From: Hsuehochloa calcarea
Lineage: Eukaryota > Streptophyta > Magnoliopsida > Poales > Poaceae
Reading direction: 5' to 3'
Assembly: GCA_036346395.1 (NCBI GenBank)
Contig: CM070599.1
Span: 31,797,232 to 31,861,231 of the forward strand
Length of the DNA stretch: 64,000 nucleotides
The first letter of the stretch is position 1. Each line of letters opens with the position of its first letter. A program made the position numbers and the translations under genes. The notes under the pieces were generated by a model. That model saw nothing but the letters and a program-made list of their open reading frames with translations, was not told the origin of the DNA and did not search any database. Positions 48,001 through 59,032 of this stretch are shown here, piece after piece.

Positions 48001-48963
48001 GAGATTAGATTAATTTATATTTATTGCTTAATTGATAATGAATATATGCTTTCTCTTTTATAGGGACGACCCGACTTGACCTCTAAAAAATAATCTCTAA
48101 TGAAACCTATCTCTAACAATCCAATCTAATAATAACTTGTCTAACTAGCAGATAATACCAAACACCTAATAGATAGATTCCTAAATAATAAATCTTTCCT
48201 AATAAGCGTGGGTAGTTACTGTTCATCATTTCGGTTATGTTATGTTTGTGCATCATTTTGGTTATGTTATGTTTGTGCATCATTTTGTATGTGATGGAAA
48301 ATTACTCTTATGAATCTTTTGGAGTTTTTGTACTGAATTGGACCCACATCAATTATCCACCGGAGATACAGCTTCATTTCCATCTTACATTGTACATACC
48401 ATACCTTGTCCTTCTTTAGGTAGCCAAACTTTTCCAGAAGATTCAGGAGATGGTGGAGGAAGAAAGCAACCTGGTATTTGTATTGATTGGTATGTTCTTG
48501 AGCAGTGGCACCAGGGATAAAAAACCGTTACCGGACCGAATCCGCTTGGGGCCGGGACCGGTAATCGGCGGTTACCGGTTTTCCCGGGAAAAAACCGGTT
48601 AAATTTCATTTGAATTAGCTTAAAATCTAACCGAAATTCGAAATTTAAATTTTGAATTTGCAAACCGGCCGGGATTTTGAATCCCGGACTCCGGCCGGTA
48701 ACCGGTAACCGGCGGTTACCGGCTAGGAATTCTATCTCTGGTGGCAACTCATCACTCCAAAGTGAAATGTAACTAGACAAGTCTTCTCTGTATGATCTAT
48801 GAAATGACTAGCTCAGTCCAACCTTTGTTCATCTTGTATATGCATAATTTAAGAAGAATTTTCATTTCAATATGATATAGTTTCACAAATGTCTCTATAC
48901 TAATGAAATAATGAGCCTTGTTCAGCTACTTTGACATATGGGTGGAGGAATCATCACAAATAA

Positions 48964-49008
<45 letters not shown>

Positions 49009-50702
49009 ACAATTTTAATCTCCTGAGTTTCCTCGGCATTACCTCCTGGTTGAAGGCTAGCAAAACACATTGTAGTACTCCTGTAGAATGCTAACTGAAC
49101 TTTGAGAAATTAGTTATTTTTTATTTGCTGCATGCTGTATATTTCGAACCTTAATCTTATTTATGATTTTTGTGCATTCTGATATGTAATATTGTAGATG
49201 AAGTTGAAAGCCTTGCTGCTGCCAGACAAGCTGCCATATCTGGCTCTGAACCTTCAGACTCCATTAGGGTAAAGTTTTGATCAGTTTTTCTTTTGCAATA
49301 TATCATTTCTCAGGTAATGTGTACACTATCTTCTTTCATTTTGCAACGTTCAGGTGGTAAATGCATTGTTAACACAAATGGACAAACTGAAGTCTTGGCC
49401 TAATGTAATCATTTTGACAACATCGAATATCACCACAGCTATTGGTATTGATTTTCTGCCTTCTGACTTTTATAAAGTTAATCTTTCATCACCTGATGAC
49501 TCATTGTGTCATTTCTGTATGCAAAGTTGCCGGGAGCTTTTTCACGATTATCTTTGTATTTTGAACATCAGTTCTGTAAATAATCAACATCTGGACAAAT
49601 TTGGACATATTCATTTGTTGTTAGTTGGTCAAGTGAATCACTGCTCAGTGAGGAGAGAGCGCTTGAACAGTAAACACGATTATGTTCTTTGGGGAAATTG
49701 TACATTTTAATAACAGCTCATTTCCTACTGTTTTTTGTAAATAAAAATTACATCATACCTAAAATTAAGATATTGTTGCCAGCAACAAAGAGAAATCAAT
49801 TGTGCTCAGTAGAGATGTATGTTGAACCAGCAACAATCAGAAATGCTTATTTATGGACATTCATTCTATCTTATTTTAATAGTATTGGAGAACAATCTCT
49901 AGCTTTTTAAAGTACTTTTAAAACATATATGGACTCCCACAATCAATAAATGCTAATTATTGTCTAGTTTGCAGATATTGCATTTGTTGACAGGGCAGAC
50001 ATCAAGGCATATGTTGGACCCCCTACACTTCAAGCACGATATGAGATTTTGAGGTCATGCTTACAGGAACTTCTACGAGTAGGGATTCTTACATATCCTC
50101 AGGTACTTGTTCTTTGTTGCCAACTTGGTTCCTATAACGACATCACTTTTTCATTATTGTACATCATCAGTACCAGAGTTGCTCAGGATATGCACATGGG
50201 GCACTTGATCTGAGAAAATACAATTTTTGGACCTGAAATGATGCATGGACTAAAACTGCTTTGTGGCTCTTCAAGTTTCAGCTTTCTTGCAATCCCTGAT
50301 TCTTGAAATGATTATTTTTTCTGTACTTGCAGGGCTCTAATCTGCCTTGTATTCTGAATTATTCGACCCTTAAGGAGAAGGAGCTCTGTCCTGAGGCTAA
50401 AGAACCGCATTGTCCACTTCATCTCTCCAAATTACTCCACGAAGCTGCGAAACTGTGCGAGGTAAATAACAAAACTGATGCACGTGCGTGCTATCTGCTG
50501 TAACCAAGACATTTCCATCAGGCTTACAGTGGCAATTTTTTTTAAAAAAAATCTTTTACAGGGACTAAGCGGAAGATCATTGAGAAAACTTCCTTTTCTG
50601 GCACATGCTTCTGTTGCCGGCCCTTCGTGCTGTGACGCTTCTACTTTCCTGCATACGTTAATACAGACTGCGCGAAGAGAGCTCGCGGAATCACGTGGTT
50701 AA
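45071..50702 (+). CDS. CRC1: Pachytene checkpoint protein 2 homologue (PCH2/TRIP13; rice CRC1), AAA+ ATPase
   Basis: Fourteen exons: 45071-45248, 45359-45422, 46193-46299, 46389-46456, 46833-46936, 47017-47121, 47582-47671, 47751-47826, 48420-48489, 49198-49268, 49354-49444, 49975-50102, 50333-50461, 50562-50702. All are GT-AG with consistent phases, giving 473 residues, the family's length in rice as I recall it. Walker A GPPGTGKT lies at about 215-222 and Walker B LVFVLIDE at about 282-289, followed by [11 protein letters not shown], the sensor region [13 protein letters not shown] and the C-terminal [19 protein letters not shown]13/PCH2 hexamers unfold HORMA-domain proteins (HORMA axis proteins, MAD2). 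In rice CRC1 is needed for synaptonemal complex assembly and double-strand break formation. The N-terminus is Pro/Ala/Ser-rich and probably poorly conserved. Introns 8 and 9 carry transposon-derived DNA but the frame is intact. The exon 2 donor (AG/GTCGCT) is weak. Confidence 0.95.
48512..48740. mobile_element. hAT-type MITE in PCH2 intron 9
   Basis: Imperfect terminal repeats CAGGGATAAAAAACCG (left) and, inverted from the right end, CAGAGATAGAATTCC. The interior alternates ggttaccgg/ccggtaacc motifs, so it is strongly self-complementary. Flanks gtggcac (left) and gtggcaac (right) look like a slightly altered 8-bp target duplication, as hAT elements make. Confidence 0.65.
48966..49006. repeat. 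(TA)n microsatellite in PCH2 intron 9
   Basis: About 20 uninterrupted TA dinucleotides. Confidence 0.95.
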
Positions 50703-51545
50703 TTCCATGGTGATTACTTAGAATAGCAAGTGGCTAACAGTTCGACCTTGAGCTAATTCAAAGCCTGAGGTGCCAAAATACAACTACATCCAATCCATCT
50801 TTAGGTTTAGAACAGCAGTTCAGAATAGATGTGGTGGTTGTTTCCAGTACTTCCGATCTTCTGTAAATTGTTACAGTAGGAGGCACTGTACCTTAACTAA
50901 GGGACGTCACCTTGTTAACTATCATGAAGTTAGTGCCATATTTTGGTGGCCAAATCACATTTTGTTTTTCTCATGACCTGGCTTCAGCTTCTTCAGGCTG
51001 AAGGGAGGAATCGGGCCAAACACCCTGCTTCTCCAGCTGTTTCCAGAAACTGAAGCTAGTATTACAAAAGAAGCGTAACAAGCCACCACAACCTGGCTTG
51101 CCAAGAAAACAGTTTAATGGAATAAGGGGAAAAAAATTCTCGCACTCCAAACAGGCCTGAACAGCTTCCAGGCTTGTCTGGGATGCGAAATTTTTGTACT
51201 TCATCATAAACCAAAAGTTGGCTTCTCAAAGTGCAATGTATTGCATGGGCAGCTGCACCGTGCATAAACACGAAGCACGATCAACATATCTACATTTCCA
51301 AACACTGGTATAACAAGAACATAACAAATAACATTCTGATTGAATCGTCGCTAACCGACAATTACACCCACCAATTCAAGTCTCGGACCATAATCTGCAA
51401 CTCGGCATACGACAAGTTCTCAACACCAGCGAATGTACAAAAGGGAAATAAGAACCATGACATTGCTGGGTTGTTCAAGGGTCTCTTAATAATCTACTTA
51501 ATAAAATGTGCATGGCATACAGCCATTTGGGTTGCAACCCGGACT
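50703..51545. other. Space between convergent PCH2 and FLX-like genes
   Basis: 843 bp between the two stop codons, expected to hold both 3' UTRs. Nothing else recognised. Confidence 0.6.
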
Positions 51546-53255
51546 TCACCTCTGGGCTCCTCTGGTTGGGTCATATGCGCTAGGATAAGGAGCTGGTGCT
51601 TGTGCTTGGCCTGGATTAGCAGCTCCACTGCCTGACTGAACCAGCCCAGCAGGATATCCCGTGCTACTAACTGCACCGTACATGCTCGCAACATCAGTGG
51701 CTGCGCCGCTGCTTATTGGGTGCTGAGGAGGTGCAGCGTAGGTGCCAGGATAATTGGGCAGGGTGCCTTGCGCATAACCTGCAACTGGATAGCCAGAATA
51801 GCCTGCATATGCATTAGCATGTGCAGCATGCAGCTGGTAAGCGGTAGCAGTATCATAAGCTGTTGGGTATGCGTATGCCCCAGCTGGGGTTCCTTGCTGG
51901 TACGCCCCAGCTTGGGAGGTTCCTTGCTGGTACACCCCAGCTTGGGAGGTTCCTTGCTGGTACGCCCCAGCTTGGATGGTTCCTTGCTGATATGCGGAGG
52001 GGTGATTGGTATATGCACTTGCATACAGGTTTGTGGCTGCTGGCACCGATGCAGCTTGTGCTGTCCGAGGCTGTGATGCTGTCACCTGTGCTGCTGCTTG
52101 TTGAAAGAATCGGAAGCAATCAAAACATTAGTGTGTCAATACCAGACTGCAGTTTCTGTTAGAAATGACAAAATTGGTGATGGGCAGGGCAACTATGATT
52201 CAAATGCAGAAGAAAAGTATACAGAAAACAGTTTTGAGGGTCTTAAACAACTAAGACAAAACTCTGGTGGGATCTACTACTTACAAAATTAAATGCAACA
52301 GAGATTAAATGTAAATGAAACTGGCCCTATATGAATACAACCCAGTCTGGCTTCCACCCTTATGAGTTATGGCCACCTACGAGTACAGCCAAGTCTGGTT
52401 CCACCCAGATCCTAGAAATTAAGGGAATGAGGAGAAATTCACAGGAAAACATAAAGGTAATGAGGAGAAAATACCATGTGCTTGCTTTTCAGCGTTTGCC
52501 ACATCAGCACATAACTTGTCAGCCTCTTTAGTCATGGTTATCAAGTTCATTTCCATTGTCCGCATCTGCTCAACTTGCTTGATGTTTGTATTTTTCTCAT
52601 ACTCAAACGCAGATCTTTGCATGGTTAGGGAAAAAATCATATTAACAAAAACCTATTTACCACCAAAGCTCAGGCTGGCATGGAAAATATTAAAAAGGAA
52701 CATTATCACAAACCTTAGACTCTGATGCTCTTTCCGTAGCCCATCTAGCTCAGCAAGCAATTCAGGAAGGTTATTATTGTTACCAGAGAGTTTCTGTAGT
52801 TCTTTAGTCACATTCTCTATCTCAGAGGTTAGCATCTGCCTTTCAGTAATAAGTCTCTTTGCCTCCATATGCACTTGGTGAAGTTCCTTCTTCACTGCAT
52901 CACCAGCCTGTATGTCTGCCTCCATTAATCTGATTCTCTCCGCATAATCTCTTATTTGCATATCAGTCTCTGACTGAACATCACCTAGGTGGGTGCGAAT
53001 CATTTGCATCTCTTTCTCAGTATCAACAATATCCTGCCTCAAGACCACATGGCTTGATGATAATCGCTGATTCTCTCTTATAAGCTTTTCTGCCTCTGCC
53101 GTGTGTATCGCAAGCTTGTTTTCCAGGATCTCCAGTGTGGTGGCAGGAGGCTCCAAAGGTTGGCGGCCAGAAAGGCTGGTTGCAGGGAAGGAACCATGGC
53201 GCATTAGACCGGGAGCTTGAGCACTCCGACCATCAAGGTGTCCACGGTGGGCCAT
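51546..53255 (-). CDS. FLX-like (FLOWERING LOCUS C EXPRESSOR-like) coiled-coil protein
   Basis: Three coding exons on the minus strand: 52714-53255, 52475-52614 and 51546-52096, giving 410 residues with consistent phases. The N-terminus (MAHRGHLDGRSAQAPGLMRHG) and the block TLEILENKLAIHTAEAEKLI and onward are typical of the FLX/FLX-like family. Residues about 45-225 are heptad-rich coiled coil. The C-terminus is rich in Ala, Tyr, Gln and Gly and has four tandem decapeptides of the form (A/V)YQQGT-QAG (about 51880-51995). Arabidopsis FLX acts with FRIGIDA to activate FLC; roles of FLX-like members in grasses are unclear. Exon 3 starts at a run of tandem acceptors (AAG CAG CAG, 52091-52099), so products may differ by one or two residues. 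A 5' UTR intron (53260-54299) precedes the ATG. Intact. Confidence 0.9.
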
Positions 53256-53259
53256 TATC

Positions 53260-54440
53260 CTGAAATAGCAAATATTGTTAAAAAGGGAACCGAATACGGA
53301 AACTGCTTCAGTAAATGCAAAGTAATAATTAAACAGATATACTGCACCATGCATGCCCGTTATCCACATTCGTACGCCGAACAACAATTACATGCATCAC
53401 ACCAACTGACACGACACACCGTTAATTACATAATCATTTAGCAATTCAACGTAGGTAATGTTATTTTGAAAGATTGTAGTTACTACACTTTTTCCGATTC
53501 ATGAATTTGTTCCAAGACCACGTGTCCCAAAGAGGCTACTTTCCAAGGAACGGAGCAAAGCTTACGTATACATTAATGCAACCAATCGGGAGAATGCATT
53601 AGTGGACTCGCGGCAGATATGCACACGGCTTACACATTACCCAAGTTTGAGTGCACAGAGACAAACACTCTTCCAAGACCTACAAGCTTGAACTCCCACC
53701 ACACGGACATCAAAACTATAGCCTAAATATATCTCAACACATGATGCCATCTGATTGACAGGGTCTAGATACCTCAAGGCCGTACCAATTTTAAGGTCAA
53801 AGAGCGCGGGAAGGGCAACAGGGAGGAGAACAAACCAGCTAACTCAGCAAACAAAGCTATTAAGCTAAATCTTCCCACTGGTCTATTGCAAGATACTGCA
53901 CGCATTCCATCCCAATGATTCCAAGATACGGTCTCCCGTGAAAAGACTCGCACAATCGAGTGCATCCTAAGCACAACCCTTTCAGGAAGATTATCTCTCA
54001 AAAAGTAAAAAAAAAACTAGCAAAACTGTGCACATAAATAATCCACAGAGCCGCTCCGGAGACAAACAAACCGAGAAAACATGGATATTCTCGCCAAAAC
54101 CCAGTAGAGTAGCCACACGGAGTGGATACGCGGATCGACCACCTAAGCATCCCCAGGGGCGGACGCACCTAAGGTTTTGCAACCAATCCAATCTAATCCA
54201 ACAACGACGCACACAAGAACCAGATGGCATCCTGAAGGTTTATCCAATTGCTCACAGAACGGATTAGGAAAAGCAAGACCAGTGAAGGCTAGGGCATACC
54301 GAGGCTGGATCAAGGTCCCGAACGAACGAGACCGAGGTTCCGTAGGCGATGATACCGACGCTCGACGGAGGCAGCGGGAAGAATGGCAAGGCGGCGGCAG
54401 GCGGCGGAAGGGTTGGGAATTGGGGAGGTGGGTTTTGCTC
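53260..54440 (-). other. 5' UTR exon and intron of the FLX-like gene
   Basis: An acceptor (GCTATTTCAG) ends at 53260, four bases before the ATG. A donor (CTCG/GTATGC) lies at 54300/54299, below a GC-rich, CT-rich stretch to about 54440 that looks like a leader exon. Open frames inside the intron are not recognised. Confidence 0.55.
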
Positions 54441-54465
54441 TGCTCCTATGCCGGAGCGGTCCGAA

Positions 54466-54725
54466 TGGCGAGTGCGGGACGAGAAGAGAAGCTGTTGTAG
54501 AGGACTGCTCCTATTTTTGGCCGTCCGATCGTGATCAACGGTGCAGATAGGGTTACATGTTTCTTGATAGTTGCTAGAAACCTCTTTCTATTAGAATCCT
54601 CAATTGTTGAGCACGATTCAACGATATGATTTCTAAGACTACTTGTTCCAGATTTAGGGTTACATGTCAACCTCAATTGGCAATATTTGCACACAGCTTT
54701 TGGGACACCATCAACAACTAAAAAT
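54466..54725 (-). pseudogene. hAT transposase BED zinc-finger fragment
   Basis: The minus strand encodes VVDGVPKAVCKYCQ...GTSSLRNHIVESC, the Cys-x2-Cys...His-x4-Cys pattern of the BED finger that begins RICESLEEPER/Daysleeper-type hAT transposases, then KRFLATIKKH. It stays open for about 80 codons and ends at about 54446. No transposase core is nearby. It lies directly upstream of the FLX-like leader, on the same strand. Confidence 0.7.
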
Positions 54726-55576
54726 TATGTTCAAAGTCTTTCAAGACATTTGCTCTCCTATGTGGATTTACTGGTGACAGCTCGTCTATATGGAATCACC
54801 GGTACCCAAGAAGTCCAACACGTTTGCGGACACTTTTACAATCTGTTAGTTACCCAACATTAGCAAATTTGGCAAAGACAACTAGGACATACAAACTAGA
54901 TAAGATGATCGGAGAAGACATAGTAGATGGGTCACTAAATAGTCTGAAAGTGTGTTAGAAATCCTAAGTGTGATCCCACAAAAATTGCATGACAAGGAAA
55001 ATATCAGTACATTTACACTAAATATCCCTGACAGTAGAAATGCAAATCCATTAACGGAGTCAATTATCATAAATCAACTACTTGACAAGGAAATAAGCAG
55101 TACATTTATACACACACACACAATTGACTCCTTGCAATCTGCTTTCCCATCTAAATATACCTAAATCGTCAGCCTAGGATCTGCCAAAAACAGCATCTAT
55201 TTAATCCATGTGAAACAGCACAAAACCACAAATACATGTCAAACAAGATTAGAACCATACATACAGGATCAATTAAATGCACAGTTGTTTAGCTCAGTTT
55301 GCTCGAAACGTTAATCTCCAAGTCGTTGTGCTAAATCCTGTTCCTATACCATGCTACCTACCAAACAAAATTCCTAAAGCAGTAAACGCCACATATTCAC
55401 GCAAACAAATCAGCCTTCACAACACAAACATATTCATACATTTCATTTCCTACACCAAACCACACATCCATCTTTCTCACACCAACAACTAGAAATTACC
55501 AAACTACCAACAGCATCACTGATGATAACCACAGGGCAAGGCGAGGACGATGAACTATATTTGTATACCTTGAGTC
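54726..55576. other. Intergenic, no gene recognised
   Basis: AT-rich with only short open frames. A (CA)n run is at about 55112-55123. Possibly more decayed hAT sequence next to the BED fragment, but nothing beyond that is readable. Confidence 0.4.
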
Positions 55577-55743
55577 CTTGACGTAGAGGACGCCGTAGAT
55601 CTGGATGGAGACGTCGCCCTTGGTGATAGCCGACTGGTCGGGGATGGGGTGGTCTCCTCCTTGAGCGAGTGGACGTAGGCGATGCGGTCGACGACTGGGA
55701 CGACCACGTGGATCCCGGAGCCCAGGGTCTTGACGTACTTGCC
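55577..55743 (-). pseudogene. Stomatin-like protein (SLP2 type) exon fragment, frameshifted
   Basis: The minus strand encodes GKYVKTLGSGIHVVVPVVDR, then IAYVHSLKEET, then after a shift of one base PIPDQSAITKGDVSIQIYGV and LYVK. These are consecutive blocks of the SPFH/band 7 domain of mitochondrial stomatin-like proteins. A single missing base near 55648 breaks the frame, and there is no other SLP2 exon in the window, so this is an isolated gene fragment, possibly one exon captured by a mobile element. Confidence 0.75.
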
Positions 55744-56586
55744 CGTTTCTTGCTTTGATGAACCCAGTCTTTCCAGCTCTAAACAACACTAGCAACAATC
55801 TCAAGAAAAAGAAACAGGACGGAAATTTGCAAAAATCTTTGAAATCATATGGATTTGTTCTTCTTACCTTGATTTTTGGAGAACGTCTTGTCGCGCACTG
55901 GCCGGAGAAGACGACGACGGCGAATGGTAGAGATGCAGGGGATTTGAGGGACACGACGCCGCGCGAAGAGTCAGAGGAGGGGAACGCGGCGGTGGAGATT
56001 CAGGGGAGGAGATCCGGTGGCGGGGGGGTATGAGGCGACCGGCGGCGACAGAGATCGGGGGAGGGGAACTGAGTCCACGGCAGCGGCGGAACGCTGGAAC
56101 CCTAGCCCCCTCACGGTCTCACTCGGCTCGGCACCTCACGGCCTCAGCTCGTCTATGCGGTGGCACGCCGGAGCCCTAGCCGCATGCCCGCGTGGGACGC
56201 CTGGGCGCGTGGGGAGTTGGAGATGGCGGTGTGGGCACTCGACTCGGCACCTCACGCGGACTCAGCTCGTCTATGCGGCGGCACGCTGGAACCCTAGCCG
56301 CGTGCTCGCGTGAGGCGTGTGTGTGTGGTGGGGGGTGGGGGTTGGAGCGGTCCGGTCCGGCAGTCACATCACCTGTTTCGGTCCAGTTGTTAATTGGTCG
56401 TACTGTGCCAACTCATGTTTTATATGTTATAGTGATAATTTAAACACAATTTGTCGGTCAATCGTACCGTGGCGGGTCAGTATGAGCCTATTTGGCCGGT
56501 TAGTCCAAGATTGATCCATTTAGCCCACGAGCCCCTTTCTTGCTTTGAGGAACCTAGTCTTTTCAACTCTAAACAACATAAGCAAC
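55741..56586. repeat. 56-bp direct repeat flanking GC-rich DNA
   Basis: 55741-55796 (gcccgtttcttgctttgatg...) and 56531-56586 (gcccctttcttgctttgagg...) are diverged direct repeats. The left copy abuts the SLP2 fragment exactly at its exon-like edge. Confidence 0.7.
56121..56318. repeat. GC-rich tandem repeat, two 116-bp-spaced units
   Basis: actcg(g/a)ctcggcacctcacg is followed by ctcagctcgtctatgcgg, ggcacgc-gga-ccctagccg at 56121-56200 and again at 56237-56318. Confidence 0.75.
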
Positions 56587-57074
56587 ATGTCGCACGCCTA
56601 CCCCTTGTCTCACATACGGCAACATCACTACCACTCTCCCTGCCACTCTCTCTTCGTCTCCCGAGCCACCGACCTCCACGCGGCCGCGCCGCACCGACAC
56701 CGCCTCCTCGTCCTCGTCGGCTTGTCCTCCTCTCGGCGCTGCCTCCTCGCCTCCTCCCTCAGGGTCGACCCGCGCTGCCTCCACTCCGTCTCTTCCTCTT
56801 CGGCGCCCCTTCGCCCGTAGTCGCGCCGCCTCCCCTCCCCCTCTTCCTCTCCAGTTCTTGGTTGATTCTTGATCGCATAATTTTGTGTTGTAAAGGAATA
56901 ATGTATTTTGTGTTGTAAATGAATGGTGTGATACTGCGAATGAATGGTGTGAACTGTAATTGATTATAATGAATGCTTTGATAGTTTGATTCCTGATGAA
57001 ATGTTTCCATGTTTGTTTGATTTGTTTCTCTAACTTCTGAGCTAATGGCCTCATGTTCATCAGTTCATGTGTAG

Positions 57075-57291
57075 TGGGCTAGATGGGTCGTGCCGGGTTG
57101 GTCGGCTTGTGCCATGCCTGGTACGGCCTGACACTGTTCGTGTCGTGCCAGAGTAGCGGCCCAAGCACGACACGAGCAGTCATGCCGGGCCGGCACGGGC
57201 CATGAATAGTGCAGGCGTGGACCGTGCCTGAACCAGGTCTACAGTGACGTGCCTTGGGCTGGTCCGACAGACACGACTTATTTGGCCAGCT
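57075..57291. mobile_element. hAT-type MITE remnant
   Basis: Dense gtgcc/ggcac, ggcccg and cacgac motifs, and a right end ggccagctcta, the inverse of TAGAGCTGGCC, a terminus seen in grass hAT MITEs. The left end (gggctagatgggtcgtgccg) is eroded. Confidence 0.45.
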
Positions 57292-57324
57292 CTAAGGCCA
57301 TCAGTCGTGTGGACTCTGGTTGAA

Positions 57325-59023
57325 GGCAAAATTGGATGTACACCGTTCAGAAACATGTCACTTCGAGATATGTCATCCAGTTTTATAAAATTGAATATAT
57401 ACCAATCGAGTTTTTTGCTCCTTTAAAATTTGCCATTATCTCTACTTTTCTCCCATTTTATTTTTTGCTCTCTCTTATTTTCCCATCTATTCCCTAGTGA
57501 TGTTCTTGCCCCTCTTCTAATCAGATTGATCCCCTTCATCCATGTGATTTCCACAGCACAGGCGCCAGCTCAAAAGAAGAGCACCATGGCTTAGTGGCAG
57601 GTCTCGAGCAATTGAGCGAAGGTCAAGGCAAGACCAACGCCGCCTCCCCCGAGCTCCCCGCCGGTTCGCCCCCCTCCTCCCTAGTCGGCCGCCGCACCCT
57701 AGCCCTGCCTCCCCCGAACGAGCTCCAAGTGAGGCCGGCTCCGCCTCCCCCGAGCTCCTTGCCAGAGACACCCCCAGTTGGCCATCTACAAGGATCCCAA
57801 GTAGAAGAAGTAGGTGCAATCTGGGCATTGGTCTTGTTGGAATGTGAATAGTGTTTATGCAATGTGAGATCGTTGTGACATGCAGATAAATGTATTTATG
57901 GAATTGCTGATATGCATGATCATTGTACACAATATTGTGAATTCATGTAATGGATTGTAATATAAAAGAGTTCTTCATGTAATGTTACTACCTTTTGGAA
58001 GAAAATCCAAAAATTTTGATGTTCTCTTCAGAATGATGCTCATTGTTGTCATCATCTTGATTATTATTTTTATCATCCATATTAGAGCTGTTCAAACGCC
58101 GGACTGGGCTGGGCTTCGGGGTGGGCTTCAAAAGCTCAGTCTCAAATGGGCCGGGCCGAGCTCAGCCAGCTCAAAATTTCATTTTCTCGATATAAATATA
58201 TTATTTTAATCATTTTTGGAATAAAGAAATAATATTTAAATCATTTCTAGAATTTTAAAAATATTTTGCATTTTTAATCATATTTTCCGGGCCGGGGGGC
58301 TTTTGGGCCAGAATTCCAGTCCCAAGCCTGGCCCGGACAGGGTCGGTCTCGGGTCGGGTCACCCGTGAACAGGTCTAATCTGTATCCACATCTTCAGCGT
58401 TTGTAGGCTCTGCCCTAGTCAATCTTGCCAATCTTCTTGGAAGAAAAACATTGTAGTAATACTTTGCCAAATCCTTTTGTTTTCTGAGCTGCATTGTGTT
58501 AAGGTAATCTTCATGAACTTCTCATGTTTATTATGAGGAATCAACTTCTCAATACCTTCAAGTTTCTTTTTGACTTCTGCAGTCCATAACTGTAAAACTT
58601 GCTCCTTGCCTTTTTTACATGAACTCTTACACAAGCCCCAGATCCAGGCCGATTGGGGGGCTGGCACCGTGAGGAGCTCGGGGAAGCGGGGCTGGGATGT
58701 GGCGGCCGGCTAGGGGGAGAGACCGGCAGGGAGCTCAGGGGAGGCAGCGCCGGTCTCGCCTGCCCTAGTCACTTGAGTTTCTGGCTGGCGCTTATGCTAT
58801 GGAAATCGGATGGATGAAGGGGTCAATCAGATTAGAAGAGGGGCAAAAGAGGAACTTCACAAGGGAATAGATGGGAAAATAAGAAAAAGAAAATGAGAGA
58901 AAGTAGAGATAATGGCAAATTTCAAAGGAGCAAAAAACTCGAGTGAAATATATTCAATTTTGTAAAACTGGGTGGCATATCGTGAAGTGGTATGTTTCAG
59001 AGTGGCATATATCCAATTTTGCC
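57325..59023. mobile_element. Mutator-like element (MULE) with long TIRs, possible Pack-MULE
   Basis: Terminal inverted repeats of about 230 bp: 57325-57553 starts ggcaaaattggatgta, and 58795-59023 ends tatatccaattttgcc. Shared blocks include gccattatctctactttctc, ttttcccatctattccct and ttctaatctgatt-type sequence. Flanking 9-mers ctggttgaa (57316-57324) and caggttgaa (59024-59032) differ by one base, the 9-bp target duplication expected of Mutator elements. The interior has no transposase. It has GC-rich cgcctcccccgagctcc repeats (57640-57790; inverted near 58670-58760), an unrecognised 82-codon frame (58419-58667 minus: KEQVLQLWTAEVKKKLEGIE) and a nested hAT MITE. The GC-rich parts may be captured gene fragments. 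Confidence 0.85.
58083..58377. mobile_element. hAT-type MITE nested in the MULE
   Basis: Ends tagagctgttcaaacg and ccgtgaacaggtcta form imperfect TIRs of the TAGAGCTGTTCA type. The interior has gggccgggccgagctc and ggcccggacagg motifs and an AT-rich middle. Confidence 0.6.
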
Positions 59024-59032
59024 CAGGTTGAA

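Noticed and set aside
51720..52162. Plus-strand frames with LGRFLAGTPQ repeats
   Set aside because: Antisense reading of the FLX-like decapeptide repeats.
56451..56918. 155-codon Pro/Arg/Leu-rich frame
   Set aside because: GC-rich low-complexity translation in several frames; no family similarity.
57594..57851. 85-codon Pro-rich frame as a gene
   Set aside because: Lies inside the MULE and is made of repeated cctcccccgagctcc; treated as element cargo.
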